In this document: positions 28,558 through 40,300 of the stretch, in pieces
Position numbering within the stretch: position 1 is the first letter of the stretch
Layout: each line of letters begins with the position of its first letter
Assembly: GCA_024867545.1 (NCBI GenBank)
Contig: JANFNE010000041.1
Location: 124,001-188,000 of the forward strand
DNA length: 64,000 bases
Reading direction: 5' to 3'
Source: Phytopythium helicoides
Lineage: Eukaryota; Oomycota; Peronosporomycetes; Pythiales; Pythiaceae
Made by a program: the position numbers and the translations under genes
Notes under the pieces: generated by a model
The model's input: the letters and a program-made list of their open reading frames with translations, nothing else
Database searches by the model: none
Told to the model about the DNA's origin: nothing

Positions 28558-29658
28558 ATGGCGTCTCCAGCGACTTGTAGCCAGACAGGCCATGGCGGGT
28601 CGATGCCCAAACCAGTGCTTGTGGGTGAGCCTGGCGCCACGGGCTCTCACGTGCTCAGCGGCAAGGATCTGCGTATCGGCATCGTGTCCACGCGTTGGTA
28701 CGACGACGAGATCGTTGGGCCGCTGACGGAGGCGTGCTCCAAGGAGCTGCAGGATAAGGGTGTCGCGGCGAGCGACATCATCGTCGTGCAAGTGTCCGGC
28801 GCGTTCGAGCTGCCGTTCGCAGCCATGCGTCTGATCGATGCCGAGGGTGATCACCTGGACGCAGTGGTGTGCATCGGCTGCATGGTCAAGGGCCGCACCA
28901 TGGCGTACGAGTTCGTGAGCGAGGCTGTGACCATGGGCATCATGAAGCTCAACGTCAAGACGGACACGCCCGTGATCTTTGGCGTCCTGACGGTCGCGAA
29001 CGAGGAGGACGCCAAGGCGTGTGCAGCGGCACGCGGAAGTTGCGGCGGCAGCTCGACCAAGTGCAGCCACGGCGTCGAGTGGGCCCAGTCGGCTCTCGAG
29101 ATGGCGCGTCTCAAGCACGCGACGGCCCCCAAAATCGCCGGCAAGTGCAAGTGTCAGTGCCACTGCGAGACCAAGGATTGCAGCTGCGCGTGCCACTGCT
29201 CCAAGTGCGGCTGCAACGCGTGTTCGTGCTCGGACTGCAAGTGTACGAGCTGCAAGGGAAGTCGTGGTGTTGGGAAGTCTGGCGCCAAGAGTTCATCTGC
29301 CAAGATCTGCTCCCAGTGCGGCGACGAGACGGACAAGTGTCGCTGTGATAAGTGCATGTGCAAGGAGTGCTGCAACAAGCTGACGTCCCAGATCGCTCAT
29401 GCAGAGGACAAAAAGTGTTCCCAGTGCGGTGATGAAGTTGGCAGCTGCCGCTGCAAGGACTGCAAGTGCACGGACTGCTGCGCCAAGGGAACGGCGGCGT
29501 CGGAGACCAAGGAGGAAGACGACTTGCACATTTGCAGCACTTGCGGCATTGCTGCTGATCAGTGCCGGTGCACGGACTGTCAGTGCTCTGGGTGCCGCAG
29601 CGACAAAGGAGCGAAGCGCACGGCGGAAAAGCAGTGTGGCGACTGCTGCAAGGCGTGA
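28558..29658 (+). CDS. lumazine-synthase-fold protein with Cys-rich tail (copy A')
   Basis: A 366-residue protein differing from copy A by one residue that I can see (Ile for Val in the first beta-strand, RIGIVSTRW versus RVGIVSTRW). It has the same Ala at the catalytic-His position, the same CxC block and the same three CSxCGxxxxxCRCxxCxCxxC modules. The frame is intact. Unlike copy A, its 3' flank is not followed by the tandem repeat; it runs into the 3' end of the convergent coiled-coil gene. Confidence 0.87.
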   Translation: MASPATCSQTGHGGSMPKPVLVGEPGATGSHVLSGKDLRIGIVSTRWYDDEIVGPLTEACSKELQDKGVAASDIIVVQVSGAFELPFAAMRLIDAEGDHLDAVVCIGCMVKGRTMAYEFVSEAVTMGIMKLNVKTDTPVIFGVLTVANEEDAKACAAARGSCGGSSTKCSHGVEWAQSALEMARLKHATAPKIAGKCKCQCHCETKDCSCACHCSKCGCNACSCSDCKCTSCKGSRGVGKSGAKSSSAKICSQCGDETDKCRCDKCMCKECCNKLTSQIAHAEDKKCSQCGDEVGSCRCKDCKCTDCCAKGTAASETKEEDDLHICSTCGIAADQCRCTDCQCSGCRSDKGAKRTAEKQCGDCCKA

Positions 29659-29900
29659 GTTTGGTGGCGTGAATGTGCTCCAGACGCAGAGTGGATCCAG
29701 TTGCTGCTGGAGGCTTTTGATATTTTTGACGTCATGAAAGGGTGAGGACGAGGGTGAGGCAGCAGGTTGGCGCTGCATGCATGTGATGAGGATGTGAGGT
29801 AGGGTATTTGGCCCGTATGGGCTTGCTTTGAATGAACAATCAGCAACGTTGGAAAATGGATATGCATGCAGCATCATCACTCGATATCCAGCACATCGCT

Positions 29901-31002
29901 TTACGCGGTCGACACGTTCTTCTCATCCGACTTCGACATCGAGTTAAGAGCGTCAGGCACCTTTCATCTCTACTCAAACCAACCAAAATTAAGTCGCGTA
30001 CCGTGGTGGACTTGCCGGATCGACTGCTCTTGCCCTTGCGTTTCTTGCGCATCGCTTCCACCACCAACTCCAGCCGGCGCAGGTCGTGGGCCTTCTGGTT
30101 CGCCTCCAACTTGGTTCTCGCGAGTTCCTCCTGCGTACCACCTCGACTCATAAGCACTCGTTCGTAATCTCAGCCAACGCAAGTGGACACCCTACCTCCA
30201 TCTCCTGGAAGCGCTGCCCACGCTCGCTCTCGCGATAGTTGTGGACGTCGATAAGCCGCTGCTCGAGCCGCTGCTTTTCCTTGTTGAGGTCGCTCATGGC
30301 CGCTCGCAGCGCCGCCATTTCGTGGTTCATCTCGCGCACCTGCTCTCGGTTCGCGTCCTTGACTCGCACGAGCTCCTCAACTGGAACAAAATCCTTCAGT
30401 TCCATCACCACGGGCTCACGGACCGTGGCAACGCCTGCCTCGTGTCCTCGGCGGTAAGACGCGTCCAGCAGCGCCTTCAGGCGAGGCACCTCGCCTCGCA
30501 GCAACGCCTGCACCCGCTCTTCTCGCGACAGCTTGACGGCACCTCCAGCCTCCAAGGCCAACGCTGCGTTCTCGTGATCCTCTTCCACCACCAGCAGCAG
30601 AATGTTCACGACCGTGTCGATTATACGCCTTCCCATCGCTTCGTCCACGTAGCCGAGCAGCGGTCCGCCGACGCGCCGGTACTGCGAGAAGAGGAACCTC
30701 ACGATGGCCGTGACGCCCGTGACCGTCAGCAGCTTCTCTGTCGTGTTGCCCAGCAACTGTGTCACGCGGGACGCGTTCTTCAACGCGAGGTACGAGTCCA
30801 CGAGCTGCTGGCTGGCATAGGTCGCAAACGTCTGCATCAACCGCAGCTCGAGATCCGAGTGAGCTGCCGAGAGCTCGGACTTGGACTCGACGAGAGCGAG
30901 CGAGCTGCCCGTGGGCGTCGAGTACGCCGTCGATGTCGCGCTGCGGCCGTTGGCGAGGAAGAACGCACTCGCGCCTTCGTCCTCGGACGAAAGCGCCATC
31001 AT
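29901..31002 (-). CDS. uncharacterised coiled-coil protein, three exons
   Basis: Proposed exons 31002-30196, 30130-30002 and 29960-29901. Both introns (65 and 41 bp) have GT-AG ends and phase 0. The 41-bp intron is unusually short, so the last exon (VPDALNSMSK...) is less certain. The protein is about 331 residues: a central helical region (LMQTFATYASQQLVDSYL, LLGYVDEAMGRRIIDTV), then a long Lys/Arg/Glu-rich coiled coil to the C-terminus. The frame is open upstream to 31206 with no ATG, so I start at the ATG pair at 31002. An upstream exon from ATG 31222 spliced at GTGGAC/CTGCAG would add an Arg-rich, mitochondrial-presequence-like N-terminus. I recognise no domain. Confidence 0.6.
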
Positions 31003-31376
31003 GCTGGTCGTCGGCCTCGACGAGGGTGCGATTCTAAGGGATTGCGGCGAGGAAGAGACAGCACTTCCAGCAAGGAGAAGCGCCTGAGTGACAAAATGGG
31101 ACTGCAGCCGTTTCGACGCCAAGTCGCCTTCTGACGCAAGGCGACGCGTCCACTTGGCAGCTGCCGGAGATATGCATGGTGGCGACCAGCAGTCTTGCAG
31201 CCCTACTCAGTTGCAGCTGCATGGGCTCGACATATGGGTGGCTTGCGCCGCAATCTCTCAGTGCCATCGAAGCAAATGGATGTTCGTGCACCAGCATGCG
31301 GGGAAACAGAGGCGCGTGTGTTACGAAAGACGTGCAAGCTAATGACGCGAAAACGTTGCTGCGGCTACATCTATCC
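31003..31376. other. interval between coiled-coil gene and dynein 3' end
   Basis: About 370 bases containing the promoter, or an alternative first exon, of the coiled-coil gene (a minus-strand frame with ATG at 31222 encodes an Arg-rich amphipathic start) and the 3' end of the dynein transcription unit. Nothing else is recognised. Confidence 0.4.
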
Positions 31377-34300
31377 CTACACCACCTCCATGAGCAACGC
31401 AACGCCCGCAAGAACCCATTTGGACGGCGGAGCCTTGGTGCGCAGCTGGGCACTGAAAATGAAGGTTGACCCGCGCTGCTGAGTGCGATACACGGGGCAC
31501 TCGAACACATTGCTACCTGCTGACGTCGACATGGCGTCTCTGCGAGTGGCCAGCACAGCTCGGCAGTTGATGACCGGCATGGTCACGTACATCTCCTTCG
31601 GCTGGCTCGTGTCGAGGATACTACTGCCGATATCCCATCGAGCTCCTTCGAGGTACAGCCCGTATACGTACTGTCCGTCGCGCGATGGTGCGTCGACAGT
31701 CTCCATGCTTCGCTTGGTGATATCGGTGGCGACGGCGAGCTTTTCGAGTTCGAGGTTGTTCTTGCGCGCAGCGATCTGCAAAATTGCAGTCAGGAACGAC
31801 TGCGGATTGAAGAACCCAGGAAGCCACAGCACGAGAGGAAGATCCGGTGCCTGGCCGCTCCACTCTTGGAGCTGAGCGATACGTTGCTGAAGGTTGGCGA
31901 GCCACGGTGCGAGAGCGCGGCGAGATGGATAAGCAACTGCCTCCCAGCTTGGCGGGATTCGCTCGTAGTACAGACACTCTTGGAGGTTCTCCATCGCCTC
32001 GGTCAGCGTTACCTCGCCTCGGAACGCCATCTCGAGCTCAAGTAGTGAGCTTGTCATTTCGTCCAAAAGTTGGTTCATTCGTTCGCACTCTTGAAGCAAC
32101 ACATTTTGAAACGGATCCATCTCCTCTGCCGCAGCGAGAGCAAGTGCGGCTGCGACTGAAGCGCTGCGGCCGCCCTTACTTGAACTGCCACTGCTGTCCG
32201 TCGACGAGTGCTTGAAGAAGAGTTCCTGGATGTCGAAGCGGAATTCACGATATGTCTCGAGGATGTCTTGCAAAACGCCTTCAGCAATCATTTGGACCGA
32301 GTCTACGTTTTCTTTGGTCTCAATCACCCCGGTTCCGTCTTCGTCCACCTCGTTTTCAGTCGAGCTAACGTCGCTATCTTCTTTTCTCTTGAAAAGTAGG
32401 AGCGTTTCGAACAATCTATTGCCGTGCTCTGTTCGGAACGCGACCTCAGCGTTTGGATGAAGTCCGAATGCTGTTGGCGTCTCGTTCACCAGCGTCGAAT
32501 TCACGTGCTCCAGTATTCGGTCGTATCCCGACGACAACTTTGGAGCAAAGAAGTCGCGTCGCTGCAATTGATTGGAGGTACTTGTACTTGCTTCACCTTC
32601 TCCAGCTGCATCATTGCCACCGCCACCACCACCCACTCCCCCGGTTGCATCATCTGCGAACGGAACCATGGATAGCTCTTCCAGAAGTTCGTCGCGGAGA
32701 AAGTACTGCAAGTATGTCGCTGCGACAACGCGGTCAAGCTCGTTGACGATGTGCCCTCCATACATGATTTCCCCAAAGAGATAGCGAAGATCTTGCCAAG
32801 GAACTCGAGCTGGCGCATTGTCCATATAGTTGCGTAGCACGGCGCTGCTTGCGATGAGATCACTTGAAGCAAATGGATATGACATGTTGAATCCTTGTGT
32901 TCCAAACTTCTTGCGCTCGAGCATGAGCGAGTGGAAGTAGCACAATGCAAACAGGATACAGCGAGTCCGTGGCTCGAGTTCGTCCACTTCGCTCTTGCTG
33001 AAACAACAGAATGCTCGCTTCACGTTCGCGCGCAGACCTGTGGGTGGCTCGTTTGTTAGTTTGATCGACCGCTCGAGGACACCAATTGGAATGTTCGGAG
33101 ACGGATCACTGGTGATGAATAACCGAAAGGCTGGATGCAGGCCGTTTGATGATACCATCACTGATCGGGATCTGTCGCGCTCTCCATCACCACTCTTTTC
33201 TACCTCTATGGTTTTCATGCTTGCCAATGCAGCGTATGAGGTTGACTTGGCAGTCCGTGAAAGTTGTTCGAGCCACTTATCGAGCTGAAGCAGCCATTTT
33301 GGCATCAGGTGAACGTTGTTCAAGATGACCCAGTACCCATTTTCAGCAGAAATCTGCAGTGTCTTCATAGCAATCTCTTCTTGGCCTTGACCCAGAGCGA
33401 TGTTGTGGTAATCGACACCCTTGATTCGTTGCTCGTCCTGTACTGCGAACTTGTCAACATCCGCAACTACGTCAGTGCCTGGAGACAAAATGAAATACAT
33501 TGGGGTTACCGGCGTGCTGTGTTTGAATGCACTTTTGAGGATTGCAAAGCTATTCAACTGCCCATCGCAGTTGAGGAACTGCCCACCATTGGGAAGAGTC
33601 ACCCCGATAAAGTTGGCAATTGCCTGCGTCAAGCGATCAGGACGCATGCAGCGGATTACAAGCAGCTTGAGGAATGGAGCTGACTTATCGAGGTCGCGCC
33701 AGTCGAGCGGCAATTTTTCGTGCTCTGGGTTTGGAGAGTTGTACCATTCTCGGAAGCGCTGCTCTGACTCTTCAAGGTCGGCAACAAACCTCTCGAAGGG
33801 CTCCAGGGTGATAAGCGCCTGAAGCGCTTGCCACTGTGAATCACTCAGCCATGAAATACCATTGTCTGGTCCAACCGCTTTCGGCCCTTGAAGCAGGAAG
33901 CGAGCAAATTCATCAGTGTATCCGCTACTAGCCCCGATCGCGCCTCGACGAAGTAGCAAAAGCACAAGCTGCGTCAAGAACAAGAGCTTGTGCTCTTCGA
34001 ACAGACCTCGAGAGACCATGACAAACATGGCCCATCTCAGTGCCTCGCGAAGCAACGGAACTCGCTCGTAGGCGGCTGCAAAGGATGCTGATGACATGAA
34101 GTTAGTAGCGCTTGTGTCTGTACCTGTAGACGCAACTGTTGGGTCGCGTGCAACTTTTGCAAGTGCAGAGTAGAAGAATGTCATGAACGAGTCGAGCGAA
34201 TACCTGTACATGTGGCTGACCTTAGACAACTGACCCATTAGGAAATACAGCATGCTGGCTTCGTTCGCCACAGGCCGGTACACTTCTCGTGCCAGGTTGA

Positions 34301-37300
34301 TATCTTTCTCGGCCTCTTTTCCCTTCATCAGTGCAACCGAAACCTCGTTAGCAGTCAACTTTGTCTTCTCCAATCCTTCGATCAAGGCAACATCAGACAA
34401 AATGTCTTCAGGCGCGCTCGAGAGTCGCTCTAAGAGTTGATTTTCTAGCTGCAGAAGCTGGATCTGGTAGCCATTGAACTCTTGTTGAAGCTGCCGCTTT
34501 TGGGTTTCTAGCTCTGGTTGCTCCAAGTTGACGACATTAGCCAGGAGTTGGTCTTCTAGACCTCGCTCCGTTACGCTAAAGTCAATCAAGGTGCAATAGG
34601 CGAGGATCTCAGGTCGGTAGTGCGGATTTGGTAACTTTGTGTGCAGGAAGAGGCGAAATCGAGGATCGAATTCGATTTCTTCAGCGGCAAATTGCATGAA
34701 CCAGTTGCGACCTTTCTTGTATACCCGACGCATAAGGATTGGCTCAAGAGAGGCATCGATCGTTTCGCCTATGTTTTCGAGAATCACATTTTGGCCACCC
34801 GAAATGGCAGTCTTGAGAGTCTTCGTCCAGTTCTTTTGCGACTGCTGAAGAATCACTAATGGAGGTAGCTCCTCTGCTTCGGCACCACTTTGAATACCGC
34901 GAATGGTTCCTTGGTTTACTAACTGCGGCTTTTTCTCATCACGATGGAAGTCTCGAGCGCGCAACCATAAGATGCCTTGTAGTTGAGGGTCAACAAGGAG
35001 TGGCCACCTCTCACAAGACGTAATGATGCATCCGTTCTCAATGGAGATCCTGTCTGCTGGAAGCCCTTCGTTCATCCATTGCGCAATCGAGCTGTTGTCG
35101 CTGAGCATCTCCATCGGGTCAACAGTGGCATCGACATGACCACCTCCACCAATTGAGTTGTCGCTCGATCTTGCCCCACCAGTTTGTTCCCCATCTCCAG
35201 TCAGTCGATCTCCATCGCCTGCAGTGTTTGAAGAGCCCGTCGATCGACGAGTACTTTCATTGCCCAGAGTGATCGGGATCTCCCTTGTCAAAATATCGGA
35301 AAGCCAAGTGTGCTTCCACAACTGTAATCGGAACGAAGCGTTGAATGCACCAATGTAGCTGACAAATCCTGCTGCCAGTAGGGAGTCGCCGATGAGAGCT
35401 GTTTCTCCAGCCCTAAGCACATCAATCTCTCTGCTCCAACGCTCATTTTCAGATGCAAGTCCGTTTACTAGTCGCTCAGCAAGCGATAAGCGTTCTTGGC
35501 AAGCGTGAGCTTCTGCTTCCACTTTTGCTTTTTCGTTTGTTGCTTCTCGAAACGAAGCTTGGAGTGTGCTCAGCTGCGCTTCGACCTCCGCGACCATTTT
35601 TTGCACCGATTCTAGTTCAGCGTCTGCTTCTGCTTTTGTCCGCCGTGCTTCTTCTAGGCCATCCATGAGCGGCTTTACACGCACGTAAACATGGTGGAAC
35701 GCAATGATATTGATGACCCAGACGCATAGATTTGCTGCGGCTACCGACTTGCTCTTCATCTTTTCGTAGTTGAAATTGGGGTCCTCTTGGATAAGAGGCT
35801 CAACGCGAGCAACAACTTCCGGAGGGATATTCTCCTTGTCATACTGCTCTAGTGATTGCTTGAAAGAATCAACCTTTGCCATCATTTTCTTCGCATTATC
35901 CCAGCTGAAGTTTTTCGTTTCGTTCTTGATCATCATAAGCACTGCCGCTGTGACTTTTTCAACCCCAGCAGGCGGCTTACCCATAGATTTGAGCTCAGTC
36001 AATGACGCCTTGTTGAGGCAGTTGACAGCTTGCTGTGCCGCGTCAAGTGCCGGTTTCGCGATTGCAAGCTCCACCGACGCCTGTGACTCAATCTGGGAGG
36101 CAATCTCGGCTGCTTTTGATGCCTTTGCTCTTTCTTGGTCAGCACGACGCTGTTTCACTTCGGCGTCACCGCGTTGTTTTCCCATCTGCTCCAGCAAGAT
36201 GTCTGTTGCCTTCTTCCGCTCATCTACTTTCTTCATCGTACGTTTGAGTTCTTCCTGCAGTCCAGCTACATCGTGCGCAGTTTTTTTGAGCGTGGCTAAG
36301 CCAACCTCAAGTCGGTTAATCTTAGTTGACTGCGACGCTCGTTTGGACGCTAATAATGTCTGGTAGAATCGAATTAACTCCAAGAAGGACGTTGGCGTGA
36401 CGTAGTTGAATCGTCCGTGACTCTTCTCGTAATGCAAGCTAGCCGTCGTAACTGACAAGTGCATTTCAGCCATGTGGTGGCAAACATTTTCTTGAATAGC
36501 ATGTGTCGATAGATCCACACTCTTGAGAAACTGCATCGATACATCAATCAGTGCCTCCTTGGGCCACGGGTGGAACCAGTCAATCGTGCAGCAATTTGTC
36601 AGCGAAGGAAAGTCGCGACATCGTGTTCGCAGACTTGCTCCAACTGGAGAGAATGCTAAAATCACATGAATATTCGAGCGAACCCGCTCGTGGAAAAACT
36701 CCTGGAGCTGCTCTTTAGTGTCTGGAATTCCGCGCGATTTGGCCTCAGATCGTAGAGAGCTACCCATAGCGTCCATTTCCTCTTGTGAAAATAGATCCGG
36801 AACTGCACCCGATGTTAGGAGATCATTAAGCGGGACAAGGAAGCGCTCGTCTGTGATTTGCGAGTCGGTGATCATAAGAACTAGCGGCTTAGCTGGTCGA
36901 ACACCAGCCTTACGACAGATATCCTTGAGGTCTTCTTTGAGGTCGACGATACTGTATCCGATCGTAGCTCCCATCGATAGGGAGAACAAATTGTAGCCAC
37001 ATATAAATGCTGAGAGGCGTGACAGCGATTGTTTCCCGGATCCACCAACGCCAATTAGTAGCGCATTTCCGCGCGAGCACGATAGAATGCGAACAATTCG
37101 CGTCACATGCTCTAGCGCTTGGTCGAACAGAACTAGGTTCATGACAGGGTAAACGTCATTATATGCTCGTAATTTTCCCTCTAATACACGAGTCAAGGTC
37201 GCCTTATCAGGAGCAGGTGCATATTGGAGCACATTTGTGTCGTCAGTGTCTGTATCATTCATCGACAAGGAAGATTGAGGTCCGCCACCATTTGATAGGA

Positions 37301-40300
37301 AGTTGGCGCATATCAGTGGTGTTGAAAAGAGCTCTGTTTGGTCTTCATCGAAGTGTTTCTTTGCCTGCTCGATAATTATCTCTGTAAATCGCTGGACGTC
37401 GGATGAGATGCACATTCGATCGCTGAAAACGCGATAGCATTCATGAAGCCACAGTCGGCAAAAGCGCATCGAGTAGTTCAAATACGCTTCTGGGCGAGAC
37501 ATAAACAACCCTTGAAATAGCGCGCTCAGCTCACGAATACTGAACACGTAGTGAAATTTCGCAACGGTCGGCACAAAGCTAGCGCGGACTTCCTCGTGCA
37601 GATCAACTGATGCAGATACAACAGCTGATGCCAGCTTTCGAATACGATCCGAGAAGTTTTGCAGGTGCTGCGTGATCAAAGTCGAAAAGATAATTGCAAG
37701 ATCTGCCTTCGGTGGCATGCTAACGCAAATTGTCGAAAAGTGTCTCTGAAGGCGCGGGTTGATGGTGTACGAGCCTGTTTTGTGATTCATAGCTGCGATA
37801 AATTGGACGTCTTGTATAATACGCTTCAATCCAAGGTCCTGGCGGTCATACCAACCGTTATAGTCCATATACTGTCGCAGCAGCGCTAGTGACGTCTGTG
37901 TGCCAAACTCTTCGGGTTTAGGCATGTTCAAATCATCTAGGAAGTACACCATTCGACGATTCTGCAGAGGTCCGTAGACACGGCCTGACCGCTTCTCTAA
38001 AGACTTTTCAAGGCGAAGTTGGAACTCACGAGCACCCATAAAATGGTGAAGATAAATCGACGAGCTGGCTATCTCATCATCCAGGTTCTTCAAAAACTCG
38101 CCTACTAATGACGACTTGCCTGATCCGCTACAGCCAACTAGCAATGTTGGGTAGTGCATTTGCGTAAGCAGCTCAATTGTTGAGCGCAGACGAGTAGATT
38201 CCACCGTAGGAACGACCAGTGAGTGGAAAGTCAAATCCCCAGCATTCACAAAGACAGGGACTTTCTCGCTCCACGGAATCAGCTCATTCTTGGTGATGTC
38301 GTAAAATAAGTCGAATATGGATGCATTAGCAATAGTTGCCGCAACTGATGTGTCTGCAGGACTGCTTCCAGCCGCAGATGTCGATGGCAACTTATACCTC
38401 GCAATTCCTTTGTAAATATTGGAAAATACCTTTCGCTGGTCACTCGACTTATCACTTTCTAATGCGCCACCAAACGCCCACATGCCGCAGTAAATAAATG
38501 CATTTTCGAGGACGTCAGGTGTCTTCTCATGCTCACTCAATGAGTTCAGCACGCTATCAAGTAACCGACACAGTGTGTCTACGACAGCAACAGCAGTGAT
38601 TGGGATCACTGGCTCAACCTTGGCCTCCCACATTGCCCCAAATATTGAGTCGATATATTTGCTAAATATGCCCGGAAACGTGGAGCTTTCAGCAGTGCTT
38701 TCGCGTCGTTGAATCCATGACTCGGCAAGTGGGCGCCAGCCAATGTCAGATTCATTAACATAGATGATTCCAGCACGAGACACTGTTGCAGGTGTCGCAT
38801 TGATAAGGGAAGATATCTCAAACACCATGCGCATTGAGCGCGTCAGCGGGATGCGCTCGTTCGACACAAGCGTGAGCACTTTGTTGTCATCCATGACAGT
38901 GTTCATGCTCTCAATCCACACTGCGTCGATATCGCCGTCCAGAACAACCCACTTGTAAGTCTGCGACTCATTGAATGGAGGAACATCCTTGGACATGTTT
39001 CTCATGATAGATGACAGGACACCATCCTTCCAGTCATTTTCTAGCGTCATGTATCCGTATAATTCATCGGCTGTGATAGCTTTTGGATTGACTGTCTCGA
39101 ATACTGTTAGAGGTTTGGGGCCTTCCCCATCATGTGTGTCGATGCTATTGTGGCACCCCGCTAGTGTTGTCCAGATCGTACTCTTCCCGCATCCGGCGGG
39201 GCCGATAAGCATCACACTATGTCGAACCTTGAGTACTGCCTCATACTCCATCACCTTTTTCATGAATCCTTCTTCGGCTTGGAGCTTCCGTGATGCACAC
39301 ACTTGGATGCACTTGGATCTCAGTGCTTCATCCTTTGTGTGAGAAAGTTGCTGACCTGGGAACAGATCATTCAGTAAACCAAGGAAAACAGGATAATCTG
39401 CTGGTAATATACGAGGAGTATTGAAGTCACGAAGCACCTGCATCAGCACCACCTCTTCGGAAGAAGAAGATAGTGCCCTACGCATGCTTCCAGCTACAAG
39501 AAGCACCGACTTCACCGCGCGTAGACCCCAGTCGTAGTGCTTTTGCTTAGAAAGCAGCTCACTACTGAGATTGTACAGAGTTACAAACTTGATAGAGAGT
39601 ACCCGCGCCTTCAAGAATCCTTCGGCCATCAACATATTCTCACAAATGGGCTGTAGATCTGGCTTGATCATGGCACATGATCTGAACAAAGCCTTGAGAT
39701 TCTCCGGAAGCTCGGCTCGACCGGCATATCCGGGGTTCATTGTAATAAAGAAGCCAACCGTGGGTACGAGAGTAATTGTCTTCCCAAAAAAGTCACAGCT
39801 ACCAATAGGAGGCATTACCACTGGCGGGGCTGACGTTGCCTCATGGCTTGCTGAGCCTATCCCATCTCCACCTGCCGAAGCTGTAGCTGCTCGTGTCCCA
39901 GTTGCGAGAATTAGTACGAGTCCATCTAAGACTGTTTTGACTTGAGTAGCAACGACAGATAGCACCTCGACAGAGATACGATTAAACTCGTCAAAGCATC
40001 CCCAGGCGCCAGTTTGCGCTAGTCCTCGAAAGATATCAGCCATAGTCATATAGTTCATCTGATCACTGCAGTTGAACACATAACATTGAAGTCCCATTCC
40101 GCGGGCGAGGTCCTTGGTCGTTTCAGTTTTTCCTGTCCCTGCTGGTCCTGCTGGAGCTCCACCCAAGCACAGTCGCAACGCAGTCGTTAATGTCACGTAA
40201 CATCGATCTGTAAGCGGTGTAATTACAAGACGTCCGCAGTTGCCGACATACTCATATCGATAAAATGATCGGAAGTCGCAGATCTTGATATAGACTTCCT

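Larger units (their letters stand above)
27672..29875. repeat. segmental duplication, copy A' (lumazine-synthase-fold pair)
   Basis: Second, same-orientation copy of 12769-14972, with the same two genes and promoter. At three sites downstream of the Cys-tailed gene it shares variants with copy A rather than with tandem units 2 and 3 (for example near 29723 and 29767), so it separated from copy A independently of the later array amplification. It ends 25 bp from the stop codon of the next gene. Confidence 0.95.
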
